The translations under genes were made by a program, and so were the position numbers. From MR-S7 sp000400995 (lineage in GTDB: Bacteria > Pseudomonadota > Gammaproteobacteria > Burkholderiales > Burkholderiaceae_C), in NCBI RefSeq assembly GCF_045291395.1, contig NZ_CP152342.1, positions 4,898,001 to 4,962,000 of the forward strand: 64,000 nt of DNA. Direction: 5' to 3'. Below, piece by piece: positions 36,110 to 43,740 of this stretch. Position 1 is the stretch's first letter. Each line of letters begins with the position of its first letter. Under the pieces are notes generated by a model. The model saw nothing but the letters and a program-made list of their open reading frames with translations, did no database searches and was not told where the DNA came from.

Positions 36110-37096
36110 CTACTTCAACCAGCCGCGTTTTCTGAAGTAGAGCATCGGCCCCACGGCGCTCAGGATCATGAGCAGCACCACGTAGACGTAGCCGTATTCC
36201 CACTCCAGCTCGGGCATGAAGCGGAAGTTCATGCCATAGACGCTGGCGATCAGCGTGGGCGGCAGCAGCGCGACGCTGGCCACCGAGAAGATCTTGATGA
36301 TCTTGTTCTGGTTGATGTTGATGAAGCCGACCGTGGCGTCCATCAGGAAGTTGATCTTGTCGAACAGGAAGGCCGTGTGGCTGTCCAGCGAGTCGATGTC
36401 GCGCAGGATCTGGCGCGCTTCCTCGAACTGCTCGGCGTTGAGCATCTTGCTGCGCATCATGAAGCTCACGGCGCGGCGCGTGTCCATCACGTTGCGGCGG
36501 ATGCGGCCGTTCAGGTCTTCCTGGCGCGCGATGGCACCCAGCACCTCGCCGGCCAGCGCGTCGGTCACATCGCCCGATAGCACCTGCTTGCTGGCCAACT
36601 CCAGCTCGTCGTAGATGCCCTCCAGCGTATCGGCGGAGTACTCGGCGTCGGCGTCGAACAGCTTGAGCAGCACCTCGCGCGCGTCGTTGATGAGGCCGGG
36701 CGCGCGGCGCGCGCGCAGGCGCAGCAGGCGGAATACGGGCACGTCCTCGTCGTGGATGGAGAACAGCACGCCCTTGCTCTTGAGCTCGTCGTTGACGAGG
36801 TTGAGGATGAAGGCCACGCGCACGCCGCGCGGCTGGTCGTGGTCGTCGATCAGGAAGTCGCTGCGGATGTGCAGCTCGCCGTTGTCCTCTTCGTAGAAGC
36901 GGGCCGACTCCTCGATGTCCTCGTCCATCGCGTCTTCGGGGATGGACAGGCCGTAGTGCTGCTTGATCCAGCGTTTCTCTTCCAGCGTGGGGGACTCCAG
37001 GTCCACCCAGATCGGCTGGAAGCGGGCCAGCTCTTCGAGAGATTCGATCTCTTCCTGGACCAGCCGGCCATTGGCGAGCGTAAAGATGTTGAGCAT
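36110..37096 (-). CDS. corA: CorA-family magnesium/cobalt transporter
   Basis: The protein has 328 aa with SD GGGAG before the ATG. The long N-terminal cytoplasmic funnel is rich in acidic residues, and the two C-terminal helices hold the pore signature YGMNF (residues about 288-292) and a basic end KRGWLK. It takes up Mg2+ (also Co2+) across the inner membrane. The 5' leader has a seven-codon ORF and a hairpin (37141-37197), which may regulate it. Confidence 0.95.
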   Translation of the reverse strand: MLNIFTLANGRLVQEEIESLEELARFQPIWVDLESPTLEEKRWIKQHYGLSIPEDAMDEDIEESARFYEEDNGELHIRSDFLIDDHDQPRGVRVAFILNLVNDELKSKGVLFSIHDEDVPVFRLLRLRARRAPGLINDAREVLLKLFDADAEYSADTLEGIYDELELASKQVLSGDVTDALAGEVLGAIARQEDLNGRIRRNVMDTRRAVSFMMRSKMLNAEQFEEARQILRDIDSLDSHTAFLFDKINFLMDATVGFININQNKIIKIFSVASVALLPPTLIASVYGMNFRFMPELEWEYGYVYVVLLMILSAVGPMLYFRKRGWLK

Positions 37097-37140
37097 GGCT
37101 CACTCCCGGGGTTCTTGCGGCGTCTGCGAGGGATGGGGGC

Positions 37141-37174
37141 GCTTTCAACCCGCGGCAGGCCGGGAGTTGAAAGC
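37141..37174 (-). promoter_or_regulatory. Hairpin in the corA leader
   Basis: GCTTTCAAC (minus strand 37174-37166) pairs perfectly with GTTGAAAGC (37149-37141) around a GC-rich 16-base loop. It starts at the last base of the leader ORF's stop codon and ends 44 bases before the corA ATG. Confidence 0.6.
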
Positions 37175-37197
37175 TACCAACTGGGGTAGGTTTCCAC
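37174..37197 (-). CDS. Putative seven-residue leader peptide upstream of corA
   Basis: GTG-GAA-ACC-TAC-CCC-AGT-TGG-TAG, encoding (M)ETYPSW. A strong SD (AAGGAG) lies eight bases before the GTG, and a GATAAT -10 box (37233-37228) lies upstream, so it would be the first thing translated on the transcript. The corA hairpin starts at its stop codon. Salmonella corA has a comparable leader ORF (corL). This one is inferred from layout only. Confidence 0.45.
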   Translation of the reverse strand: METYPSW

Positions 37198-37254
37198 GGA
37201 GCTGTCTCCTTGCGTTGTCAACCCGAAATTATCGCACCCGGGGTGCGTGGAAAT

Positions 37255-37271
37255 GTGACAGTGCCTGTCAC
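37255..37271. promoter_or_regulatory. Perfect palindrome GTGACAG-TGC-CTGTCAC
   Basis: Seven-base perfect arms. It overlaps the -35 region of the predicted corA promoter and the stop codon of the HolD-like gene. It may be an operator for corA. Confidence 0.5.
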
Positions 37272-38002
37272 GCGGCCGGGCGGGCGAGCGCCAGCGCGCG
37301 GCACAGATCGGCCCAGGCGGCGGCCTTGGCGTCGGGCGCGCGCAGCAGGTAGGCCGGGTCGTGGCTGACCACGACAGGGATCCCGTCGGGCGTGCCGTCC
37401 GTAAGCCGGTGCACGGCAGCGCGCAGGCGGCCCAGCGGCTCGCGGCTGCCCAGCACCGCGCGCGCCGCGCCCAGCCCCAGCGCCAGCACCATCGCCGGGC
37501 GCAGCGTTTCCAGCACCTGGGGCACCGGCAGGGGCAGGGCGCCCTCGTCCGGCAGGCCTGCCGCAGCGCGTGCCACCGGCGCAACGAAGGCGCGCGGGTG
37601 CCGGTGCAGGCGCATGGCGCGCAGCATGTTGTCCAGCAGCTGGCCCGCGTCGCCGGACAGGGGCTGGTGCGGCGTGGCGCTCTCCACCACGATCAGCCAG
37701 CACGGCCCCAGCTCGGGCGGCGTGGCCGCAGGGTCCGCCTGCGGGTAGAGCGCCTGGGGCGCATGCAGCAGCGGCGCGCTGGGGGGCGTGGGTGCGAGGG
37801 GGGGCGGAGCGGGTTCCGGTGCGGCCTGCGTCGGCGTGGCTCCTGCGCGCACGGGAGTGCGCGGCGCGGCGGGAGAGGCGGCCGGCTCGGGCGGCACAGG
37901 TGCTGCCGCAGGGGGCATGGCAGGTGCGGGCGCGGGGGCCCAGACCGTGATGCTCATTTCCTGCAGCATGGCGCGTTGGCGGGCGTCGAGTTCCAGGCTC
38001 AT
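37268..38002 (-). CDS. UDG-fold protein, probable HolD-like (DNA polymerase III psi) subunit
   Basis: The protein has 244 aa. Its ATG overlaps the rimI stop (ATGA). Residues 12-21 (MLQEMSITVW) resemble the chi-binding N-terminus of E. coli psi (LQQLGITQW). A Pro/Ala linker of about 75 residues follows, then a uracil-DNA-glycosylase family 4-like domain with DAGQLLDNMLRAM and DPAYLLR. The catalytic GEAPG motif is replaced by VESAT, so glycosylase activity is unlikely. The end, APDAKAAAWADLC, resembles psi NPTARAALWQQIC. In E. coli holD is also next to rimI. Standard tools would probably name it a UDG family protein; psi is my inference. Confidence 0.65.
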   Translation of the reverse strand: MSLELDARQRAMLQEMSITVWAPAPAPAMPPAAAPVPPEPAASPAAPRTPVRAGATPTQAAPEPAPPPLAPTPPSAPLLHAPQALYPQADPAATPPELGPCWLIVVESATPHQPLSGDAGQLLDNMLRAMRLHRHPRAFVAPVARAAAGLPDEGALPLPVPQVLETLRPAMVLALGLGAARAVLGSREPLGRLRAAVHRLTDGTPDGIPVVVSHDPAYLLRAPDAKAAAWADLCRALALARPAA

Positions 38003-38475
38003 AGGGGCAGGCTCATGACTACGGCGTCTTCCCGCTGGCCGTCGGCAGCGGGGTAATAGCGTTTGCGTTCGCCCACGCGGCGGTAGCCGTGGGTCTCGTA
38101 GATGCGGCGCGCGCGCTCGTTGCCCATGCGCACCTCCAGCCACAGCCACTGCGCGCCCTGGCCGCGCGCCCACAGGGCCAGCGCGTCCAGCATCACGCGG
38201 GCCCAGCCCTGGCCCTGGAAGGCGGGCGCTACGGTGATGTTGAGCAGGTGCACCTCGTCCACGCCGCGCATGGCCACGAAGTAGCCCAGGATCTCCCCGC
38301 CGGCGGTGAGCAGCTGTGCCTGGTAGCCAGCGGCCAGCGCGTCGAGGAAGTTGCCGCGCGTCCAGGGGTGGGTGTAGGCGATTTCCTCCACGGCCATGAG
38401 CGCGTCCAGGCGCGCCGGCGTGAGGGACTCGAACATGGCCTCGGCGGCCTCCAGGGTCGGGGCGATGGCGCTCAT
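37999..38475 (-). CDS. rimI: Ribosomal protein bS18 alanine N-acetyltransferase
   Basis: The protein has 158 aa. Its ATG 38475 overlaps the tsaB stop (ATGA), and its own stop overlaps the next gene's start. The GNAT fold is clear: HPWTRGNFLDAL, then LNITVAPAFQGQGWARVML (acetyl-CoA pyrophosphate loop Q/R-x-x-G-x-A/G), then LEVRMGNERARRIYETHGYRRVGERKRYY. It acetylates the N-terminal Ala of ribosomal protein bS18. The tsaB-rimI pairing is widespread. Confidence 0.93.
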   Translation of the reverse strand: MSAIAPTLEAAEAMFESLTPARLDALMAVEEIAYTHPWTRGNFLDALAAGYQAQLLTAGGEILGYFVAMRGVDEVHLLNITVAPAFQGQGWARVMLDALALWARGQGAQWLWLEVRMGNERARRIYETHGYRRVGERKRYYPAADGQREDAVVMSLPL

Positions 38476-39179
38476 GGTTGGTGCGCAGCCTGCTTCGCCG
38501 CTTCGCGCTCGGCGGTGGTTTGCGCCACCTTGTCGCGGATGTAGCGTGGCAGCGCGGCGCTCGCGGGCACGGCGCCGCCTGCGGTCAGCAGCGCGGGTGC
38601 CAGGCGCAGCAGGGCTGCGGCCGTGGGCAGGGCATGCACGTGCGACGCTTGCGGCGCCAGGCGCGCGCCATAGGCGGCCTGCGCGTTGCCCGCCACCGTC
38701 CAGCCGGGCGGCACCTGCACCGCTTCGGGCGCGCACAGGCCGAAGTCCGGCGAGGAGCGCCACAGCCCGGCCTCGGCCTGCCATTCGAAGGGGGCGGTAT
38801 AGACCTCGTCCATGCGCGCGTCGAGCGCCGTCACCACGCGGTGGCAGCCGTGCTCGGCGCGCGCCTGCTCGGCCACGGCCAGCAGCGTGTCCACCGGCAG
38901 CACGGGCACGCCCCGGCCGCCGCGCGCACCGAAGGCCAGCCCCTGGGCCACCGCACAGGTGGTGCGCAGCCCGGTGAACGAGCCGGGGCCGCGGCCGAAG
39001 ACCACGGCGTCCAGGCGGTCGAACGGCAGCCCGGCCTGCGCCAGCAGCGCGCGGATGGCTGGGATCAGCGTGGCCGAGGCCTGGGCGCCGCCCGCGCCGC
39101 TGTGCCCGTACACCTGGCCGCCGTGCTGCACGGCGATGGACAGGGTGTCGGTGCTGGTGTCGAAGGCGAGCAGATTCAT
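38472..39179 (-). CDS. tsaB: tRNA threonylcarbamoyladenosine biosynthesis protein TsaB
   Basis: The protein has 235 aa from ATG 39179. The start is MNLLAFDTSTDTLSIAV, the ASKHA-type phosphate loop, followed by GRGPGSFTGLR, the family signature, and PVDTLLAVAEQAR. With TsaD and TsaE it makes t6A37 in tRNA; tsaC, of the same pathway, is at 43741. The gene heads the overlapping operon tsaB-rimI-holD-like. Confidence 0.93.
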   Translation of the reverse strand: MNLLAFDTSTDTLSIAVQHGGQVYGHSGAGGAQASATLIPAIRALLAQAGLPFDRLDAVVFGRGPGSFTGLRTTCAVAQGLAFGARGGRGVPVLPVDTLLAVAEQARAEHGCHRVVTALDARMDEVYTAPFEWQAEAGLWRSSPDFGLCAPEAVQVPPGWTVAGNAQAAYGARLAPQASHVHALPTAAALLRLAPALLTAGGAVPASAALPRYIRDKVAQTTAEREAAKQAAHQP

Positions 39180-39214
39180 GGAAGGGGGCATTATCCGCCC
39201 CCTACACTCGCCCG

Positions 39215-40636
39215 ATGCTGCATTTCCTGTTTGCGCGCCGCTGGGCCTGGGCGGCGCTCCTGGGCGTTTTTTGCCTGCCCGCCTGGGCGAATGGGCCGCT
39301 GCCGCCCGCCGCCCTGGCCGCGCTGCAGCGCGCCAAGGTACCGCCCGAGGCGCTGTCGGTGCTGGTGGTGGAGGCCGAGGGGCGCCAACTGCCGCGCCTG
39401 GCGTGGCGCGCCGACGTGCCGTCCAACCCCGCCTCGGTCATGAAGCTGGTCACCACCTATGCAGCGCTGGACCTGCTGGGTCCGGCCTTCACCTGGGACA
39501 CGCCGGTGTACCTGGATGCCGCACCGCAGGGCGGCAGCCTGCGCGGCAACGTCTACATCCAGGGGCGGGGCGATCCCAAGCTGGTGGTGGAGCGCCTGTG
39601 GCTGCTCATGCGGCGCCTGCGCGCGCAGGGCATCGAGACGATCGCGGGCGACATCGTGCTGGACCGCAGCGCCTTCGCGGCCGTGCCGCACGATGCGGCC
39701 CTGTTCGACGGCGAGCCCTGGCGCCCCTACAACGTGGCGCCCGATGCGCTGCTGCTGAACTACAACGCCGTGGCCATGGGCTTCGTGCCCGACGTGGCCG
39801 CCGGCGTGGCGCGCGTGCACTACGAGCCGCCGCTGGCGCACGTGGAGTTGCCCTCCACGGTGCCGCTGGCGGCCGCGGGCGCCGCGTGCGGCGACTGGCG
39901 CGCGGGGCTGCGCGCGGGTTTTTCCGACCCCGTGCGCGTCGCCTTCGAAGGGGTCTACCCGGCCGCCTGTGGCGAGCGGCAGTGGTCCGTGGCGCTGGCC
40001 GACCCGCGCGGCTTCGCGGCACGGGCCGTGGAAGGCATGTGGCGCGAGCTCGGTGGCCGGCTGACCGGCCGCGTGCGCGACGGCACGGTGCCGCCGGGCC
40101 TGCAGCCGGCCTTCAGCGCCAGCTCGCCGGCCCTGGCCGAGGCGGTGCGGGACATCAACAAATACAGCAACAACGTCATGACGCAGCAGGTGTTCCTGAC
40201 GCTGGCGCTGCAGCAGGGCGGCGTGGGCAGCTTCGAGAGTGCGCGCGCCGTGCTGGCGCAATGGTGGCGCCAGCGCGTGGGCGCCGACGTGCTGGTGGCC
40301 GACAACGGCGCGGGCCTGAGCCGCGAGGCGCGCCTGACCGCGCAAGGGCTGGCGCGCATGCTGCAGCGTGCGTGGGCCTCGCCGGTGATGCCGGAGCTGC
40401 TCGCGTCGCTGCCGATCGCGGGCGTCGACGGCACGCTGCGGCGCAGCCAGGGCCGTGCGGCGGGCGCGGCCCACCTCAAGACCGGCACGCTGCGCGACGT
40501 GGCCGCCATGGCCGGCTACGTGCATGCGGCCAGCGGCCGGCGCTACGTGCTGGTGGCCATCGTCAACCACCCGAACGCGCCGGCGGCACGGCCCGCCATC
40601 GAGGCGCTGGTGGACTGGGCCGCGGCCGACCGGTAG
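39215..40636 (+). CDS. dacB: D-alanyl-D-alanine carboxypeptidase/endopeptidase (PBP4)
   Basis: The protein has 473 aa with a signal peptide ending LPAWANG. All three penicillin-binding motifs are present: SVMK (in NPASVMKLVTT), YSNN (SxN, in KYSNNVMTQQ) and KTG (in HLKTGTLRDVA). It belongs to peptidase family S13. It trims or cuts peptidoglycan cross-links in the periplasm. It is divergent from tsaB by 35 bases. Confidence 0.93.
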   Translation: MLHFLFARRWAWAALLGVFCLPAWANGPLPPAALAALQRAKVPPEALSVLVVEAEGRQLPRLAWRADVPSNPASVMKLVTTYAALDLLGPAFTWDTPVYLDAAPQGGSLRGNVYIQGRGDPKLVVERLWLLMRRLRAQGIETIAGDIVLDRSAFAAVPHDAALFDGEPWRPYNVAPDALLLNYNAVAMGFVPDVAAGVARVHYEPPLAHVELPSTVPLAAAGAACGDWRAGLRAGFSDPVRVAFEGVYPAACGERQWSVALADPRGFAARAVEGMWRELGGRLTGRVRDGTVPPGLQPAFSASSPALAEAVRDINKYSNNVMTQQVFLTLALQQGGVGSFESARAVLAQWWRQRVGADVLVADNGAGLSREARLTAQGLARMLQRAWASPVMPELLASLPIAGVDGTLRRSQGRAAGAAHLKTGTLRDVAAMAGYVHAASGRRYVLVAIVNHPNAPAARPAIEALVDWAAADR

Positions 40637-40703
40637 CGCCGGCAGCGCAGTCGGTATTTCCCCCGAGAGGCAAGCGAAGGGATAGCCGCTACATTTCATC
40701 AAA

Positions 40704-40717
40704 AACGAACGTTCGTT
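40704..40717. promoter_or_regulatory. Perfect palindrome AACGAACGTTCGTT, TetR-type operator candidate
   Basis: Seven-base perfect half-sites 22 bases before the ATG of the GDSL lipoprotein gene, among AT-rich bases. TetR-family operators often have this layout. The regulator is not in the window. Confidence 0.5.
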
Positions 40718-40739
40718 CTATTTAAAACAGGAGTTCGCG

Positions 40740-41879
40740 ATGAAATTGCGCTTGCACTGGGCCGCAGCCGCCGCGGCGGCCGCCCTGCTCGCCGCCTGCG
40801 GCGGCGGCGGCGCCAACACCACGCCGGCAGCGGCCATCACCTCCGTCAAGGTGGTGGGCGACAGCCTGGCCGACAGCGGCACCTTCGGCATCAAGTTCAC
40901 CGTGCAGGGCTCGGCCCCCACGGGCCCCGGCTCCACGCCCATCTGGCCCGAACGCGTGGCCGGCAGCTACGGGCAGACGCTGTGCCCTCACTACGTGTCC
41001 GCGGGCAGCAGCTTCAACACCCAGGCGGGCTGCACCAACTATGCGGTGGGCGGCGGTGCCATCAACTACTTCAAGGCGCCCACCGCGCCCCAGTCCATCG
41101 TGCGCCAGCTCAAGGATGCGGGCGCCGCGGGCTATGGGGCGGGGGATCTGCTGCTGATCGACGGCGGGGGCAACGACGCCGGCGACCTGATCAGCGCCTA
41201 CCTCGCCGCGTCCAAGGACGGCGGCCAGTCCTACGCCGCGCTGCTGGGCACGGTGCTCGATGCCGCCACGGTGAACACCCTGCTGGCCGGCGGAGCCGCG
41301 GGCCTGGCCCAGGCGGGCGGCGCCTACATGCAGGCGCTGGCCACGCAGTTCGCCGCCACGATCCAGGCGCAGGCGCTGGACAAGGGTGCGCCGCGCGTGG
41401 CCGTGCTCAACATGCCCGGCGTGACGCTGACGCCCAAGTTCCGCATGGTGCTGGCCTCGATCGCCGCCGCCAACGGCGCGCAGGCCGCGGCGCAGCTCGA
41501 GGCGCTGTTCGACGGCTGGGTGCAGGCCTTCAACACCAAGCTGGCCGCCCAGCTCGCCGGCGACAAGCGCGTGGCCGTGGTGGATTTCTACGCATCGTTC
41601 AAGGACCAGGCCGCGCACCCCGCGCAGTATTCCTATACCAATGTGACCACGCCCGTCTGTCCTGCCACCGGCGTGGATGGCAACGGCCTGCCGACCTACA
41701 GCTTTCCGGCCTGTACGGCCGCCGCGCTGTCGGCCATGACGCCGCCGCAGGGCGCCACGGGCGGTGCCGACTGGTGGAAGAGCTATGCCTTCTCCGACTT
41801 CTTCCACCCCACACCGTACGCCCACCAATTGATGGGCCAACTGGTGTCGCGCTCGCTGTCGCAGGCGGGCTGGCTGTGA
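40740..41879 (+). CDS. GDSL/SGNH-family esterase lipoprotein
   Basis: The protein has 379 aa. Lipobox LAAC at about residue 20, then a Gly-rich linker. Block I is VVGDSLADSG (nucleophile Ser), block III-like DGGGNDAG (Asn), and block V DFFHPTPYAHQ (Asp and His). It is an acyl-ester hydrolase, probably anchored to the outer membrane. The ompW-family gene starts 12 bases after its stop, so they form a two-gene unit. Confidence 0.88.
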   Translation: MKLRLHWAAAAAAAALLAACGGGGANTTPAAAITSVKVVGDSLADSGTFGIKFTVQGSAPTGPGSTPIWPERVAGSYGQTLCPHYVSAGSSFNTQAGCTNYAVGGGAINYFKAPTAPQSIVRQLKDAGAAGYGAGDLLLIDGGGNDAGDLISAYLAASKDGGQSYAALLGTVLDAATVNTLLAGGAAGLAQAGGAYMQALATQFAATIQAQALDKGAPRVAVLNMPGVTLTPKFRMVLASIAAANGAQAAAQLEALFDGWVQAFNTKLAAQLAGDKRVAVVDFYASFKDQAAHPAQYSYTNVTTPVCPATGVDGNGLPTYSFPACTAAALSAMTPPQGATGGADWWKSYAFSDFFHPTPYAHQLMGQLVSRSLSQAGWL

Positions 41880-41890
41880 AGGAGAGGACC

Positions 41891-42565
41891 ATGCGACATC
41901 CCTTCCTGCGCGCCGGCTGTGCGCTCGCCATCGCGGCCCTGTGCGGCGCGGCCCAGGCCCAGGTGGCAGGCACTTTCAGCGTGCGCGCCGGCTTCACGCA
42001 CATCTCGCCGCAGACCAAGAGCGGCAACCTGTCCGCGCCGAGCTTTCCCAACACCAAGGTGGACGTGGGCTCGGATACCACGCTCACGGGCGGCATCACC
42101 TACATGTTGACCGACCACTGGGCGCTGGACCTGCCCGTGGGCCTGCCGTTCAAGCATGCGTTCTACGGAGACGACGCCATCGCCGGCGTGGGCAAGCTGG
42201 GCCAGACCAAGGTGGTCCCCGCCACGCTGTTCGCGCAGTACCGCTTCGGCGAGGCCAACGCCGCGTTCCGTCCCTACGTCGGGCTGGGCGTGACCTACGC
42301 CAAGTTCTTCAAGAACCGCAGCACGATGGCCCTGACGGCCGTCACCGGCGGCTCGCCTGCCAACCCCACGACCGCCCGGCTCGACAACAAGTTCGGTCTC
42401 ACGCCGCAGGTGGGCTTCGTGTGGAATTTCAGCGACCGCTGGTTCCTCGACATGTCCTATGCGAAGAGTTTCCTGAAGACCACGGCCCATCTGTCGAGTG
42501 GCCAGAGCATCGCCATGCGCCTGAACCCCGACGTGGTGGCGATCGGGGTGGGATACCGCTTCTAG
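41891..42565 (+). CDS. OmpW-family outer-membrane protein
   Basis: The protein has 224 aa with SD AAGGAGAGG overlapping the upstream stop. The signal peptide ends GAAQAQ. The mature part starts FSVRAGFTHISPQ and ends with IGVGYRF, the terminal aromatic typical of outer-membrane barrels. It forms an eight-stranded barrel with a hydrophobic channel. With the esterase upstream it may handle lipophilic compounds; that link is inferred from the operon only. Confidence 0.9.
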   Translation: MRHPFLRAGCALAIAALCGAAQAQVAGTFSVRAGFTHISPQTKSGNLSAPSFPNTKVDVGSDTTLTGGITYMLTDHWALDLPVGLPFKHAFYGDDAIAGVGKLGQTKVVPATLFAQYRFGEANAAFRPYVGLGVTYAKFFKNRSTMALTAVTGGSPANPTTARLDNKFGLTPQVGFVWNFSDRWFLDMSYAKSFLKTTAHLSSGQSIAMRLNPDVVAIGVGYRF

Positions 42566-42646
42566 CGTTCAAGTAGCAGAGGGAAGGAGGCTCCGGTGCA
42601 CACGCAACCGGGCGCCCCAGGGGGGATACAGATCTCCAAGGCTTGA

Positions 42647-42678
42647 AAGCCGGCTCCTTGCGGGGCCGGCTTCTTTTT
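42647..42678 (+). terminator. Intrinsic terminator of the esterase-ompW unit
   Basis: AAGCCGGC, a 10-base loop, GCCGGCTT followed by CTTTTT. Confidence 0.75.
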
Positions 42679-42713
42679 GCAAGGAGTGCAGGCGCCCGTG
42701 CGGGCGCCGGGGA

Positions 42714-43667
42714 TCACCAGCGCACGCGCAGCCGGTCGTAGGCGTAGTTGCCGAGCTGGCGGTGGGCCGAGGGGGTGATGTAGACCTTGTCGGCGAAGAC
42801 GTAGCGCTCGGTGTCCGCGCCCGACTGCAGCGTGTTCGGCGTGCACAGGGCGGAATTCACCTCGCCCGCGCCGATGCCGATGCCCGGGCCCGGATCGACC
42901 GACGTGCACACGGGCGTGTCGCCGTTGTTGAAGCCGTAGCCGCCGGGCGAGCCTTCGAACAGGTTCACGTAGTAGGCCATGTCCACGAAGGCCACGGTCT
43001 TGTTCAGGGTGGAGATCTTCACCAGCAGGCCGTCGTTGAAGTTGCGGCTGGCCTGGCTGATCAGCGTCTGCTTGTCGATGGCCTTGGCCCAGGGCGTGCG
43101 CGACAGGTCGTAGGTGCCGGTCACGAGGATGTGCTTGGCGCCGGCGTCGGACAGGCGGGCCACTTGCGCAGCCATGGTCTCGCCGGCCTGGCGGGCCGCG
43201 GCCAGGTACTGTTCCTCGGTCTGGGCGCCGGAGCGCACGCGGGCCATGCCGGCGATGATGTCGCTCACGCCGCCGTTGATCATCACCAGGTCGCCATCGA
43301 GGAACTGGCGGCTGGCCAGGAAGCTGTCGATCTGCTGCGCCACCGTGGGCGTGGAGGCGTCGCCCGCCGCATCGGGCGTGTCGGTGACGCGTGCGTTGCC
43401 CTGGGCGTAGCTCAGGCCGCCGGCCGAGACAGGCTTGAGCTCCAGGCCGTAGCGCGAAGCGACCTGCAGCGTCCAGTTGTTGAGGCTGCCGTCGTTGACC
43501 GTGTAGGCCGAGCCTTTCTGGCCCACGTCGGTGAAGCCGTCGCCGAAGGCGATCAGGCGGTTGGGCGTGAAGGCCGACTCGGTGGTGCTGGAGCCGCAGG
43601 CCGCCAGCAGCGCAGCCGCTGCGCAAGCGGCGGCGAGGGCGGTACGGCGCATCCAATTTGCTGCCAT
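42714..43667 (-). CDS. GDSL-like lipoprotein with Gly in place of the catalytic Ser
   Basis: The protein has 317 aa with SD GGAG before ATG 43667 and lipobox LAAC. Block I is IAFGDGFTDVG, where GDSL enzymes have GDSxxD, so the nucleophile position is Gly. INGGVSDI resembles block III without the Asn, and ITPSAHRQLG keeps a His. The fold is retained but esterase chemistry by the usual Ser route is unlikely. It is convergent with the ompW gene; relation to the active paralogue at 40740 is unclear. Confidence 0.8.
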   Translation of the reverse strand: MAANWMRRTALAAACAAAALLAACGSSTTESAFTPNRLIAFGDGFTDVGQKGSAYTVNDGSLNNWTLQVASRYGLELKPVSAGGLSYAQGNARVTDTPDAAGDASTPTVAQQIDSFLASRQFLDGDLVMINGGVSDIIAGMARVRSGAQTEEQYLAAARQAGETMAAQVARLSDAGAKHILVTGTYDLSRTPWAKAIDKQTLISQASRNFNDGLLVKISTLNKTVAFVDMAYYVNLFEGSPGGYGFNNGDTPVCTSVDPGPGIGIGAGEVNSALCTPNTLQSGADTERYVFADKVYITPSAHRQLGNYAYDRLRVRW

Positions 43668-43740
43668 GTATTTCTCCGGATTAGGTGGGCGTGAGTGTAA
43701 CGATTGCAGGGGAGTGCGCTGTTGCGCGATGTACGGCGCC

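Noticed and set aside
37268..38002. Active uracil-DNA glycosylase
   Set aside because: The GEAPG active-site motif is replaced and the gene context and termini fit HolD better.
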